Source: Sphingobacteriales bacterium TSM_CSS (GTDB lineage Bacteria; Bacteroidota; Bacteroidia; Chitinophagales; UBA2359). From it: a DNA stretch of 64,000 nucleotides. The DNA is taken from positions 1 through 64,000 of the forward strand of contig NBMY01000110.1 in assembly GCA_002212985.1 (NCBI GenBank), written 5' to 3'. Positions within the stretch are counted from its first letter, which is position 1. Each line of letters opens with the position of its first letter. A program made the translations under genes and the position numbers. This document shows positions 28,401 to 33,707 of the stretch, in pieces. The notes under the pieces are model-generated. The model was not told the DNA's origin. It saw only the letters and a list, made by a program, of their open reading frames with translations, and searched no databases.

Positions 28401-28462
28401 ATATTTTGAAAACCAAAACAGGTGGCGTTGAATTGCAGGGTTACTTAGAGGTAAACCAGTAA
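19490..28462 (+). CDS. Giant multidomain surface adhesin with gliding-motility-type C-terminal sorting domain
   Basis: A 2,990-residue secreted protein. The signal peptide ends near GMKAQ. Three related modules of ~210 residues start near residues 27, 409 and 788, each with a pattern like NGYxGFxAY...YxSxxLxxPLxxGxxYC and AIDNIGLYFS; they look like carbohydrate-binding jelly rolls. Ig-like and PKD domains (WDFDN, WDFEN) separate them. About six short Ig/PKD repeats (~1127-1600) follow, then thirteen ~90-residue cadherin-like repeats (~1700-2895), nine of them with four conserved cysteines. The end (~2897-2990) is a CHU_C/gliding-motility C-terminal domain: SPNGDGKNDYF, FNRWGNIVFEA, DGTYFYIL. 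It should leave through the type IX system and act as an adhesin or stalk. It is transcribed alone. Confidence 0.93.
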   Translation: MKHTAFLPQWITLLLLVTLGMAGMKAQNLVPNNGFEDFTNCPAGLNSIGNADNWVSATDGNPDFFNTCADGISGADVPANFYGVQQPLEGNGYAGFLAYSPDNSRDYVSVQLTEPLIPGKAYCVSFHVSLADFTYFAVENIGLYFSASQVNVTNGGLFLGYTPQILNTFGPITDKTDGWVTISGTYVASAPYQWITIGNFASNANSNVQDLTVPGITGPLSTQAYYYLDEVAVTELPDIEVNISPAQVLCEGGEVTLTALDGGDTYTWAAQSDPFTILSTENSLTTTVTNTQSFIVTAQSGFCTRQKNVTVQVVAPAPEVDFTYSAACTGGLTLFTDLSSNVAPGSLYEWDFDNDGLADAFTFGGAAYSFPTSGLYPVKLTVYAFGGACQIEKTVIVEVSDNCNPCQNPNDVANFVPNPQMEFYAACPDGLGDITLAAPWFSPTSGSTDYFNACNTGNADVPNNSFGSSPAFDGNGYLGFFAYGNNYREYASVHLAQPLTPGQTYCVSFQVRLSSLSGKAIDNIGLYFSTDSIGLVTQAPLYLTPDISNTPGNILDDLMGWVTISGNYTPTTPVAWLTIGNFADDATTQWANMPSPAPALTGFGYYYLDDVVVTPVPDLLDTNFYLTCTNTVTTLIANNNFCAYEWIDLANPGVVLGTSQALEVQSPQAGVKQYVVTAQYGHCAESEIVTVQFNAPPSVGFTVLENCAGGATIFADTSLNVLPGALYEWDFENNGVVNSNATSFVAHIYDTPGNYTAKLIVTNPGGCKDSMLYQITITNCNQSCNNNNVVQNNSFETGVCPNGLGQADSLDFWETPGSGLCAAFSNQCLNVVLLPVVENPNGSHTFTINMTNLCPQHFVFASFELSVGATVESPINGNSYNGAHGIYLVSHPVLAPFNSILYFDPNGTNNGFSDGETETFEFTLAAGVPVPNTMQFLVQLSNSLSFVGSISTQLTTCLVADWYSTCSGSPEVGVPQNAYGSQLPFEGNGYAGLTTYSNLPDLRNQYISTHLNQPLVVGQTYCATMYVNLADSSRYADTNLGMYFSTAAINDDLALAEPPQVYNPQGNYLFDKENWVSITDTFTATQPYEYITIGNFNLNPDVPVLVGGNASGFAYYYIDNIVVSPLTVEAPADTVVCEATTLTLTANTNTCETYWYLANAPNTVLSINNTLQITANDTATYVVAGKNGDCTLTDTVTVFTKPLPVAEAGSPVSVCLGETVQVTATGGDAYAWIPMPNTYISDTSVANPFVAGYILDNFYFKVIVTDNTTGCQSIDSVLVKTLQLPTANIVNPDTVYLCSGDTISLGATGGVGGGPNGIPYLWEPSANIAGSNTIANPLVTATDTSVLTVTVTNTYTGCIDSAAVVLIPRAPYQTEADTITICTGDTAVLAPTLPAANLISYSWSPAFNLSATDVPNPTTFTNTGLTYTLTYTDDLGCTGQSTVLVRVIPRPNAGNDIQICEGGSAQLFASGGGLSYSWSPAGSLSNASAQNPIASPSETTTYTVTVIYPNAEGSGCANTDSVTVFVNSAGFAFAGNDVVVCQGESAQLNAIGGNSYQWSPAEGLSATDIANPIASPAATTLYTVTVTNEVTGCQSVDDVQVAVDTPETPVINNADGQIYCADPLVPLQICYSVSYDGCAPLIPNVVTQLSSNVTFNAPACFTYTSAFATSRTDTITLQVCAGSSGCSQITAVIVNCDSPPVWLQQAQSIGTCVNNPVSFELPPSFDADGSEDVLTYSAGAAANGTVVLNGTTATYTPDAGYTGNDFFELYVCDALYPTGQCDTLFVVATVLPNSAPQVFDQTIEVPYQTATNICLNITEPDGQGTSLAVVTQPVNGTIDILNGTCLIYTPDNSYSGSDFAVISVCDPCGLCSFAELFFNVLPKPNVPPVSPDILVNIPYNTTQEICLNVFDEDGDPATTQLVSGSVNGTLVINSAANCITFTPDADFSGVNVVLVNVCDGISGCDQVTITLNVLPAPNLPPIVNNVSATTAYNTPVFICLGIVEPNGNPYSVSVVDFPDFGTTAQPVAGCFIYTPINYEGTDSIGVLVCDNLGACSTATIYLNVLPQANQPPIVPDITVVVPNATLPVVACLDIVEPDGDNYTTAILNNGIYGSAEVNNPDCFTYTPGPQFTNFDIVQFNVCDEGGACELVNVYFVSNAPPVINNVTLTTTQNVPVNVCLTITDPENEAVTLTILGSTPQNGTAVITNDTCILYTPNPDYVGSDQISVQACDINGNCSLGTISITIQEQPNQPPVIGNTFSTTAFNTAITVCMPVTEPDGDEFSTNFGSSNFGSVIPLNDTCFTYIPGLNFSGSDGVTVTVCDVFGSCSSATAFITVFDNLPPSADNVVVATNAGQPVEACIDPTDPENDATAITITAPPANGTALITNNSCISYVPGSGFAGTDVVQLQLCDVFDNCVTVTVTIIVNSVNVAPVVTPVASIVTTVGADETVCITATDPNGDNLTYTIINVSPNVGTAVMDGNCLNFEAPQSGTGSIDVTIQVCDDGVPSLCSIVVVTFILNYPPTAPAETVTIPQNTPSTVVCLTITEPESNDYTLDITNGPQNGNAALDDNCLVYSPDPLFVGTETIVITICDEFGECSATTVTINVTDALHADDDTASTEDNVPVVIPVLNGDVYPADGTSTVSLTSGPASGSVTLNPDNAFIYTATPGFTGTDTFYYQICHPVLLCDEAMVVVTVTNALDAFNDLDNTTFADISVNIPILANDVYPNLTNLTITIINEGDVNGFVSQIGTTGVFTYLPASGFTGIDTFLYVISYPNLGSDTAMVVVNVTEAPQYPNAANDAATTQINIDVVIDVLGNDTNPLPGNLTVVSIADEPNNGTATINIDQSITYAPNSGFYGIDSFTYVVCNPNFGNGQTICDTATVVVTVENPAACVPKAYGAISPNGDGKNDYFVIENLDCNGYESNELVIFNRWGNIVFEAENYGAANWWDGTFKESGNMVPDGTYFYILKTKTGGVELQGYLEVNQ
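24590..28170 (+). repeat. Thirteen tandem ~90-codon cadherin-like repeats within the adhesin
   Basis: The translated repeats share a start around APP(V/I), an acidic (T/E)EPDGD-like loop, an NGTA(V/L) turn, (C)xxYTP and a final VCD..GxCS strand. Repeats 2-10 each keep four cysteines in the same order; repeats 11-13 match the tandem-95/VCBS style (NDVYP, GxDTFxY) and lack most of them. DNA identity between units is low, so expansion is old. Confidence 0.85.
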
Positions 28463-28484
28463 TCTGTGTAAAAATACCCAATGC

Positions 28485-28530
28485 AAAACCCCGGACTTTG
28501 CAAATAATAACTTGCAATGCCGGGGTTTTT
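28485..28530 (+). terminator. Intrinsic terminator of the adhesin gene
   Basis: AAAACCCCGG pairs with CCGGGGTTTT, with an inner TTGCAA/TTGCAA pairing, and five T follow. It sits 23 bp after the adhesin stop. The remainder of the 350-bp gap to fbp holds one possible -7 box and no gene that I trust. Confidence 0.85.
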
Positions 28531-28646
28531 CTTTCACAGCCGCGAACAAATGAAACCCGAAGTAACTTTTAACGCACGCATTTTCGCCGTCATAACATTC
28601 TACAAGTTTAGCGGGCGGAAATTGTGTAAAATTACCGTTCTGTACT

Positions 28647-28654
28647 TATATTTG
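28647..28654 (+). promoter_or_regulatory. Possible -7 box TATATTTG upstream of fbp
   Basis: TATATTTG fits TAnnTTTG with a TTG 22 nt upstream (28622-28624), slightly longer than the usual spacer. It would leave a leader of ~150 nt before fbp. Confidence 0.3.
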
Positions 28655-28812
28655 TTGCGGTATTGCGCAACCACTGGCCGCTGTTTTTCAACTTACAGGA
28701 GAGAAATAGCCTTTTTACCCGAAATCTGAAAAAGGAATTGTTGCGGTGTGGCGGCATAGCGTTTTTGCAAAAATGATTACCCTATTTCTAACCTCATAAA
28801 CAGTTTTTTGTA

Positions 28813-29856
28813 ATGATACACCATACCATTAAGCATAAAGTTACTACGCTTGGCGGTTTTATACTGGAAGAACAACGAGCTTACCCTTGGGCTACAGGCG
28901 AGTTATCGGGTTTGTTGCGCGATATGGGTTTTTCGGCCAAAATCATTAACCGCGATGTAAATAAGGCCGGACTGGTAGATATTTTGGGCGCTACCGGCGA
29001 CAACAACATTTACGGCGAGGAGGTAAAAAAATTAGATATTTTTGCAAACAAGCAGTTTTTATATTCACTTCAAAATAACGGTGAGTGCGCCGGTGCGGCA
29101 TCGGAAGAAAACGACGATTTTATTTCGTTTCCTTCGCAGCCCAAAAGTTCACAAAAATATGTGGTTTGCATAGACCCGTTAGACGGCTCGTCAAACATAG
29201 ATGTAAACGTATCAATAGGTACCATATTTGGCATTTACCAACGCATTTCGCGGGGTGGTCCATGTGTGGAGTCGGATTTTTTGCAGCCGGGCAATAAACT
29301 GGTGGCAGCGGGCTATATTATTTACGGTTCGTCAACCATGTTTGTTTATACAACGGGGCAATCGGTAAATGGGTTTACCTACGACCCTACCATAGGCGAG
29401 TTTTGCCTTTCGCACCCCGATATTAAAATACCCAGGCAGGGTACTATTTATTCTGTGAATGAGAGTTATAAATACAAGTATGCACAGGCCGTAAATGATT
29501 TTATAGAATATTGCAAACAGATTGATAAAGAAACCGGACGGCCGTACAGTTCGAGGTATGTGGGTTCTATGGTGGCCGATTTTCACCGCAACCTGATTAA
29601 GGGCGGCATATTTTTATACCCGGCTATGAAAGGGCACCCACACGGCAAATTGCGTTTGCTGTTTGAGTGCAACCCGCTGAGTTTTATTGTAGAAACCGCC
29701 GGCGGAAAAGCTACCAACGGCAAAGAGCGCATTTTAGATCTGGTACCCGAGAAGTTGCATCAGCGAACACCCATTTATATTGGTTCGGAAGACATGGTGA
29801 ACAAAGCAATGGAGTTTTTAAATGCAAAAGAAGAAATAGCAACCATCGGAACTTGA
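28813..29856 (+). CDS. fbp: Class I fructose-1,6-bisphosphatase
   Basis: A 347-residue enzyme that hydrolyses fructose-1,6-bisphosphate to fructose-6-phosphate in gluconeogenesis. The metal-site signature DPLDGSSNIDVNVSIGTIFG lies near residue 120, and the substrate segments YVGSMVADFHRNLIKGG and LLFECNPLSFIVETAGG are intact. The regulatory N-terminus is shorter than in vertebrates, as usual for bacteria. It is followed 29 bp later by a small secreted protein on the same strand. Soluble and cytoplasmic. Confidence 0.96.
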   Translation: MIHHTIKHKVTTLGGFILEEQRAYPWATGELSGLLRDMGFSAKIINRDVNKAGLVDILGATGDNNIYGEEVKKLDIFANKQFLYSLQNNGECAGAASEENDDFISFPSQPKSSQKYVVCIDPLDGSSNIDVNVSIGTIFGIYQRISRGGPCVESDFLQPGNKLVAAGYIIYGSSTMFVYTTGQSVNGFTYDPTIGEFCLSHPDIKIPRQGTIYSVNESYKYKYAQAVNDFIEYCKQIDKETGRPYSSRYVGSMVADFHRNLIKGGIFLYPAMKGHPHGKLRLLFECNPLSFIVETAGGKATNGKERILDLVPEKLHQRTPIYIGSEDMVNKAMEFLNAKEEIATIGT

Positions 29857-29885
29857 GAAAACTTATTTAATCCCTGAAATTAGCC

Positions 29886-30599
29886 ATGAAATTGAAATTT
29901 ACAGCCATAACAGCAGCCATGCTGCTAATGGGTATGGTGTTTACCGCCTTTACCATACGCCTTCCTATACAGCGATTGCAGGCAGCTATTACCACCAAAC
30001 AGGTAAAAAACGGACAATCGACTACGGTGAAGGCTACCTTGTATTACACAGCCGGCGGTAAAATGGTTACCCGCTTTACCCAACCACATGAGTACATTTT
30101 GTTGAGCAACAGCAAAGGCGAATACAAAATTTACGATCCCAAAACCAATACTGTTGAGCAAAGTCAAAATGCCGCTTTCAGTACCGATGTTACCTATTTC
30201 GGACATTTTTTAAACAACCGCTCCGGCGATATGGGGCTGCGCAGTTTGGGGTTTGCATTGCAACAAACCCGCTTTGATGAAGGCGCTATGATTACGGATT
30301 GGAAACCGCAGTTGGTAGATGCTGATGCGCCTTTTTATGTAGAACTGGTACACGAAAACGGCGAGCCAATCTTTATAGGCTATAAAGATATTGGTGGCAA
30401 ATACCTGCGCAAGGTGTTTTTTTACAACTACCAAAAAATACAACAGGTAAACCTGCCCCTTACTATTACCGATATTAACTACCTTGCCAACGGCGACAGC
30501 ATTGTGGGGCGCACACAATATGCCGATGTGCAGGTAAACGAAAATGCCACCGGCAGCTACTTTGATTTTAAAATACCGCAAAATGCAAGGCTGAAGTAG
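29886..30599 (+). CDS. Secreted protein, possibly LolA-like fold
   Basis: A 237-residue protein with an N-terminal signal peptide (AITAAMLLMGMVFTAFTI). The mature part has alternating beta strands such as GGKMVTRFTQPHEYILLSN, then GEYKIYDPKTNTVEQ, as in the half-barrel of LolA/outer-membrane lipoprotein-sorting proteins, but sequence similarity is weak and the assignment is inference. It would act in the periplasm. It lies 29 bp after fbp on the same strand and converges with the SGNH gene of the acylation pair. No catalytic residue was recognised. Confidence 0.72.
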   Translation: MKLKFTAITAAMLLMGMVFTAFTIRLPIQRLQAAITTKQVKNGQSTTVKATLYYTAGGKMVTRFTQPHEYILLSNSKGEYKIYDPKTNTVEQSQNAAFSTDVTYFGHFLNNRSGDMGLRSLGFALQQTRFDEGAMITDWKPQLVDADAPFYVELVHENGEPIFIGYKDIGGKYLRKVFFYNYQKIQQVNLPLTITDINYLANGDSIVGRTQYADVQVNENATGSYFDFKIPQNARLK

Positions 30600-30649
30600 C
30601 GCAGTTTGAATGCCTGTAAAAAACAATTGGATTGCCCTCCAATGCATGT

Positions 30650-31678
30650 TTATTTCGGTGGAAAGGTTGTTTGGCAATGGTAAATAGAATCAAGTATGGC
30701 ATTGGCTACATGAGGACGGTAGTGCGACTCTTCGTAGTAGTTCTGGATTTGACAGGTAAATTCGTTTTCGCCCGAAAAGTCATAGAGCCGGTTTCCAAAT
30801 AAAATATGTAATATTTGCTGGTCGGCAGTTGAAAACTTAACTTGGTCGTATAAAGGGCTGATTATAATTTTGTAATCGGTATGGTGGCGTTCAAAGATGT
30901 TCTTAATATCGTGCAGCATTTGTACATGTCTTGGCTGAATGAGGTTTGCGGTATCGGTTCTTTGTCCCGGTGAGGGGTAAAAAACGGCGGCTTTGTTTTT
31001 GTAATAATGCCGGGGGGTAATACTCAATTCATGGTCAAGGTCGTCATACAATACCTCGTTAGTTATGGGGTTAAAGGAAATTCTACTGAACATAATATAG
31101 AGCGAAGTACCGGGGCTGAACTGTCGGGTGAAGAAATACCTCAGATAATGATAAAGGAATTTAGGGTTAAAAAAGTCTTTTACAAAAACAAGATAGTAAT
31201 CAATATAACTGCCTCCCGAAATGGCTGGGTGGCTGATGTATATATGGCTATCGGTTTTGGTGTTGCGTTCATCAAAGGCTACGTTATGGCATAATATTAC
31301 CAATGCGTTGCTAATAGCAGCGCCCTTTTTATGCAGAAAAGTCAGTTTGTTTCGTATTCCGAAAACGGTTTCGCCGCTTGCATCAAAGGAAAATGGGCTG
31401 TCGTTTGGCTGAAGGTAATTTTTCCACTCCGATGGTTTAAAGGCATTGGAGCGCGAACTGCCAAAAATAAAAGAATTGTAGTGGTATTTGTTGTAATTTT
31501 TGAGAAAAGTTTCGGTGGAAATAAATTCGCGGTTAAGTGTTGCAACAGGGTAGGAGTAGTTTTGGTATTGGTGAACAACCCTGAAGGGGTCAAGTGACAG
31601 AAAAAGCGCTATGCCCACAACTGCATACAGTAAAACAGGCAGTAAGAACAAGAGCGTATCGGACAGGTATTGTTTCAT
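30650..31678 (-). CDS. Membrane-anchored SGNH-like partner of the MBOAT acyltransferase
   Basis: A 342-residue protein with one N-terminal membrane segment (LLFLLPVLLYAVVGIALFL) and a periplasmic domain. FIFGSSRSNAFKP (S74/S75) fits the block I serine of DltD/AlgJ-type SGNH proteins, and the late EESHYRPHVAN fits the block V acid-histidine pair. Such proteins move or attach acyl groups brought by an MBOAT partner. ATG 31678 lies 2 bp after the MBOAT stop, giving translational coupling; an earlier in-frame ATG at 31762 would overlap the MBOAT gene by 80 bp. The role in O-acylation of an extracellular polymer is inferred from the pair; the acceptor is unknown. Confidence 0.8.
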   Translation of the reverse strand: MKQYLSDTLLFLLPVLLYAVVGIALFLSLDPFRVVHQYQNYSYPVATLNREFISTETFLKNYNKYHYNSFIFGSSRSNAFKPSEWKNYLQPNDSPFSFDASGETVFGIRNKLTFLHKKGAAISNALVILCHNVAFDERNTKTDSHIYISHPAISGGSYIDYYLVFVKDFFNPKFLYHYLRYFFTRQFSPGTSLYIMFSRISFNPITNEVLYDDLDHELSITPRHYYKNKAAVFYPSPGQRTDTANLIQPRHVQMLHDIKNIFERHHTDYKIIISPLYDQVKFSTADQQILHILFGNRLYDFSGENEFTCQIQNYYEESHYRPHVANAILDSIYHCQTTFPPK

Positions 31679-31680
31679 GA

Positions 31681-33117
31681 TTAAAACTGGAAATAAATGA
31701 AGGGTTGTTGCTTTGCGCCAAAGAGGTAAATGAGTGCAATTAAAGTATAATAAAAACACCAACGGGTAAAGCGGGGTTTTTGGAGCAGGGTTTTTTCAAT
31801 TGCAAAAGACTCCTCTCTTCCGTTCCATTCAACAGCAAGAAAGAAGAGCAGGAGTAGCAATAAATGCACCGGAAGTATTTGAGGCACTTTGAATAAGCTG
31901 TAGGAAAAAATACCGCCGATATAGTTGAATGCCTGTTCTATGTTGGCCGCTCTGAAAAAAACCCATGCAAGCAGCGTAAGACAAAAAGTGCTGAGCATTT
32001 GCCAAAGTTCAAATGGCGAAGGAAGCAGGTTGTTCTCGGCAACTATGGTAAGGTGGGTTCTGTTTTTACCCAACAGCAGCAAGGGTAAAAAATACAGGGC
32101 ATTAACCGTTCCCCATGCAATGAAAGTCCAATTTGCGCCATGCCAGAAACCACTTAGGAGAAACAGAACCATAATGTTTCGTAGTTTGGCAAGTGTAGTA
32201 CCCCGGCTGCCGCCCATTGGTATATAAACATAATCTCTAAACCATGTAGAAAGTGAAATATGCCATCTGCGCCAAAATTCGGCTATATCTCTTGAAAAGT
32301 AGGGATAAGCAAAGTTTCGCATAAGGGTAAAGCCAAACAACCGGCCGGTTCCAATGGCAATATCGGAGTAACCCGAAAAATCGCCGTAAATCTGAAAAGC
32401 AAAAAACAAGGCTCCCAGCAACAGGGTACTGCCTCCGTAAACATCGGGCTGAGCAAAAATTTTATCGGCATAAACGGCACAATTATCAGCAATAACCATT
32501 TTTTTAAATAATCCCCAAAGTATTTGCCGCATACCTTTAGCGGCCTTATGGTAGCTAAAAACCCTTTGCGTATAAAATTGCGGCAACAGGTTGGCAGCCC
32601 TTTCAATAGGCCCGGCTACCAATTGCGGGAAAAAACTGACAAAAGCGGCAAAATCAATAAAATTACGGGTAGGCGCAATTTTTTTTCTATACACATCAAT
32701 GCTGTAACTAAGCGTTTGGAAGGTATAAAAACTAATTCCTACCGGCAATATAATCTGAAGGGTGCTTAAATGCAGGTTACACCCCAACAATGTAAATGCC
32801 TGCACAAAATTTTGAACAAAAAAGTTGTAGTATTTAAAGAAAAAGAGCAACCCCAGGTTACCGGCAATACTGGCGGCAAGCAGCATGTTGCGGCGCAACC
32901 TGTTGGTTTGATGTTGCAGGGCAAGCCCCACTATAAAATCGAGCAGGGTACTCACAAACATAAGCGAGAGAAAACGCCAGTTCCACCAACCATAAAAAAC
33001 ATAACTTGCAACAAGAAGGATAAAATTTTGCAAACGCAGGCCATATTTAGCCGCTGCCCAAAAAAGTGCAAATACAATTGGAAGAAAGACAGCAAAGTCG
33101 AGCGAGTTGAAAGGCAT
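31681..33117 (-). CDS. MBOAT family membrane O-acyltransferase (AlgI/DltB/PatA-like)
   Basis: A 478-residue membrane-bound O-acyltransferase with about eleven hydrophobic segments. The conserved block FWRRWHISLSTWFRDYVYIP and the catalytic histidine in SGFWHGANWTF are intact. It passes acyl groups, usually acetyl, across the inner membrane to an SGNH partner, here the next gene. The pair resembles AlgI-AlgJ or PatA-PatB and probably acetylates a surface polysaccharide. Its promoter region contains a MITE immediately upstream of a -7 box, so expression may be altered. The N-terminus PFNSLDFAVFLPIVFALFW is standard for the family. Confidence 0.93.
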   Translation of the reverse strand: MPFNSLDFAVFLPIVFALFWAAAKYGLRLQNFILLVASYVFYGWWNWRFLSLMFVSTLLDFIVGLALQHQTNRLRRNMLLAASIAGNLGLLFFFKYYNFFVQNFVQAFTLLGCNLHLSTLQIILPVGISFYTFQTLSYSIDVYRKKIAPTRNFIDFAAFVSFFPQLVAGPIERAANLLPQFYTQRVFSYHKAAKGMRQILWGLFKKMVIADNCAVYADKIFAQPDVYGGSTLLLGALFFAFQIYGDFSGYSDIAIGTGRLFGFTLMRNFAYPYFSRDIAEFWRRWHISLSTWFRDYVYIPMGGSRGTTLAKLRNIMVLFLLSGFWHGANWTFIAWGTVNALYFLPLLLLGKNRTHLTIVAENNLLPSPFELWQMLSTFCLTLLAWVFFRAANIEQAFNYIGGIFSYSLFKVPQILPVHLLLLLLFFLAVEWNGREESFAIEKTLLQKPRFTRWCFYYTLIALIYLFGAKQQPFIYFQF

Positions 33118-33184
33118 GAAAAGCTGCGTGGTTTAATTTTTGGTTAGTACAGCAAGCTAAGCAGCAAGAGAGTTGCTCCACTTG

Positions 33185-33192
33185 CAAACATA
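33185..33192 (-). promoter_or_regulatory. -7 box TATGTTTG of the MBOAT-SGNH pair, adjacent to the MITE
   Basis: TATGTTTG on the minus strand fits TAnnTTTG, ~68 bp before the MBOAT ATG. The left copy of the MITE target duplication starts directly upstream of it, and the -33 position now lies in the MITE end. Confidence 0.4.
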
Positions 33193-33200
33193 CAACTTTT
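33193..33200. repeat. Left target-site duplication of the MITE, CAACTTTT
   Basis: Identical to 33397-33404 on the other side of the element; the perfect copy suggests a fairly recent insertion. Confidence 0.85.
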
Positions 33201-33396
33201 GTAACTATTTAGGTGCTCTTAATTGATTGATAATCAACGCTTTGTAAAATTTTTTGTTGTCGAAATTATTAAAAACCAAGCACATTTTCGTTTTTCTGTT
33301 GCGAATCTTTCAACAAAAATACTGTTTTGTTAAACAGAAAGCATCGAAATGTTCATTTAAATGCAAAATTATCAAAAACGGCACCTAAATAGTTAC
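33201..33396. mobile_element. 196-bp MITE with 16-bp perfect terminal inverted repeats and 8-bp target duplication
   Basis: GTAACTATTTAGGTGC (33201-33216) is repeated as its exact reverse complement at 33381-33396. Both ends are flanked by the direct repeat CAACTTTT (33193-33200 and 33397-33404). The interior is AT-rich and has no open reading frame, so the element is non-autonomous. GTAA ends with 8-bp duplications are features of the IS66 family, so that transposase group is the likely mover; this is inference. No partner IS copy is present in the window. Confidence 0.85.
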
Positions 33397-33569
33397 CAAC
33401 TTTTACTGTTGTTTGGCAATTTCAGGCAGGTTAAATGCTGCCGTTCATGAGATAGTGAATGCGTAGTAGCACCTTTGTTGGCGATGTACTTAGCTACCCC
33501 TTTCATTTTGCCGTAAAAACCGCAAGGGCTGGCATAGCATACAATTACCTTGCGTTTAAACGCTTGAGG
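33393..33569 (-). pseudogene. Coding-like stretch cut by the MITE
   Basis: A 58-codon open stretch on the minus strand reads KVIVCYASPCGFYGKMKGV and continues with plausible protein composition to a stop made by the MITE end. Removing the MITE and one target copy leaves the frame open for about 19 more codons. It has no start except an internal ATG at 33506. It may be a remnant of a small gene or a dispersed repeat, or chance. The other sequence between 33405 and 33646 shows nothing else. Confidence 0.25.
33397..33404. repeat. Right target-site duplication of the MITE, CAACTTTT
   Basis: Second copy of the 8-bp target sequence, directly after the right inverted repeat. Confidence 0.85.
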
Positions 33570-33646
33570 TTAGAACGCTACAAGCCAAAATATCGAGATT
33601 CAGTCAGTTCTTAAGAAGTTATATTAGCCAATGTTCCATACTGCTG

Positions 33647-33676
33647 TTGTTTATTTGCACAGTTCTGTTATCTTTG
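33647..33676 (+). promoter_or_regulatory. Promoter TTG-N19-TATCTTTG for the transglutaminase-like gene
   Basis: TTG at 33647-33649 and TATCTTTG at 33669-33676 are separated by exactly 19 bp, the Bacteroidota sigma-ABfr consensus. Transcription should start near 33681, which leaves almost no leader for an ATG at 33684 and ~25 nt for the ATG at 33708. Confidence 0.65.
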
Positions 33677-33707
33677 TGCTGCCATGTGCAGATGTTTGGC
33701 TTGGGTG

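Noticed and set aside
28517-28729. 70-codon plus-strand frame after the adhesin
   Set aside because: Its ATG is inside the adhesin terminator and it has no signal, motif or promoter.
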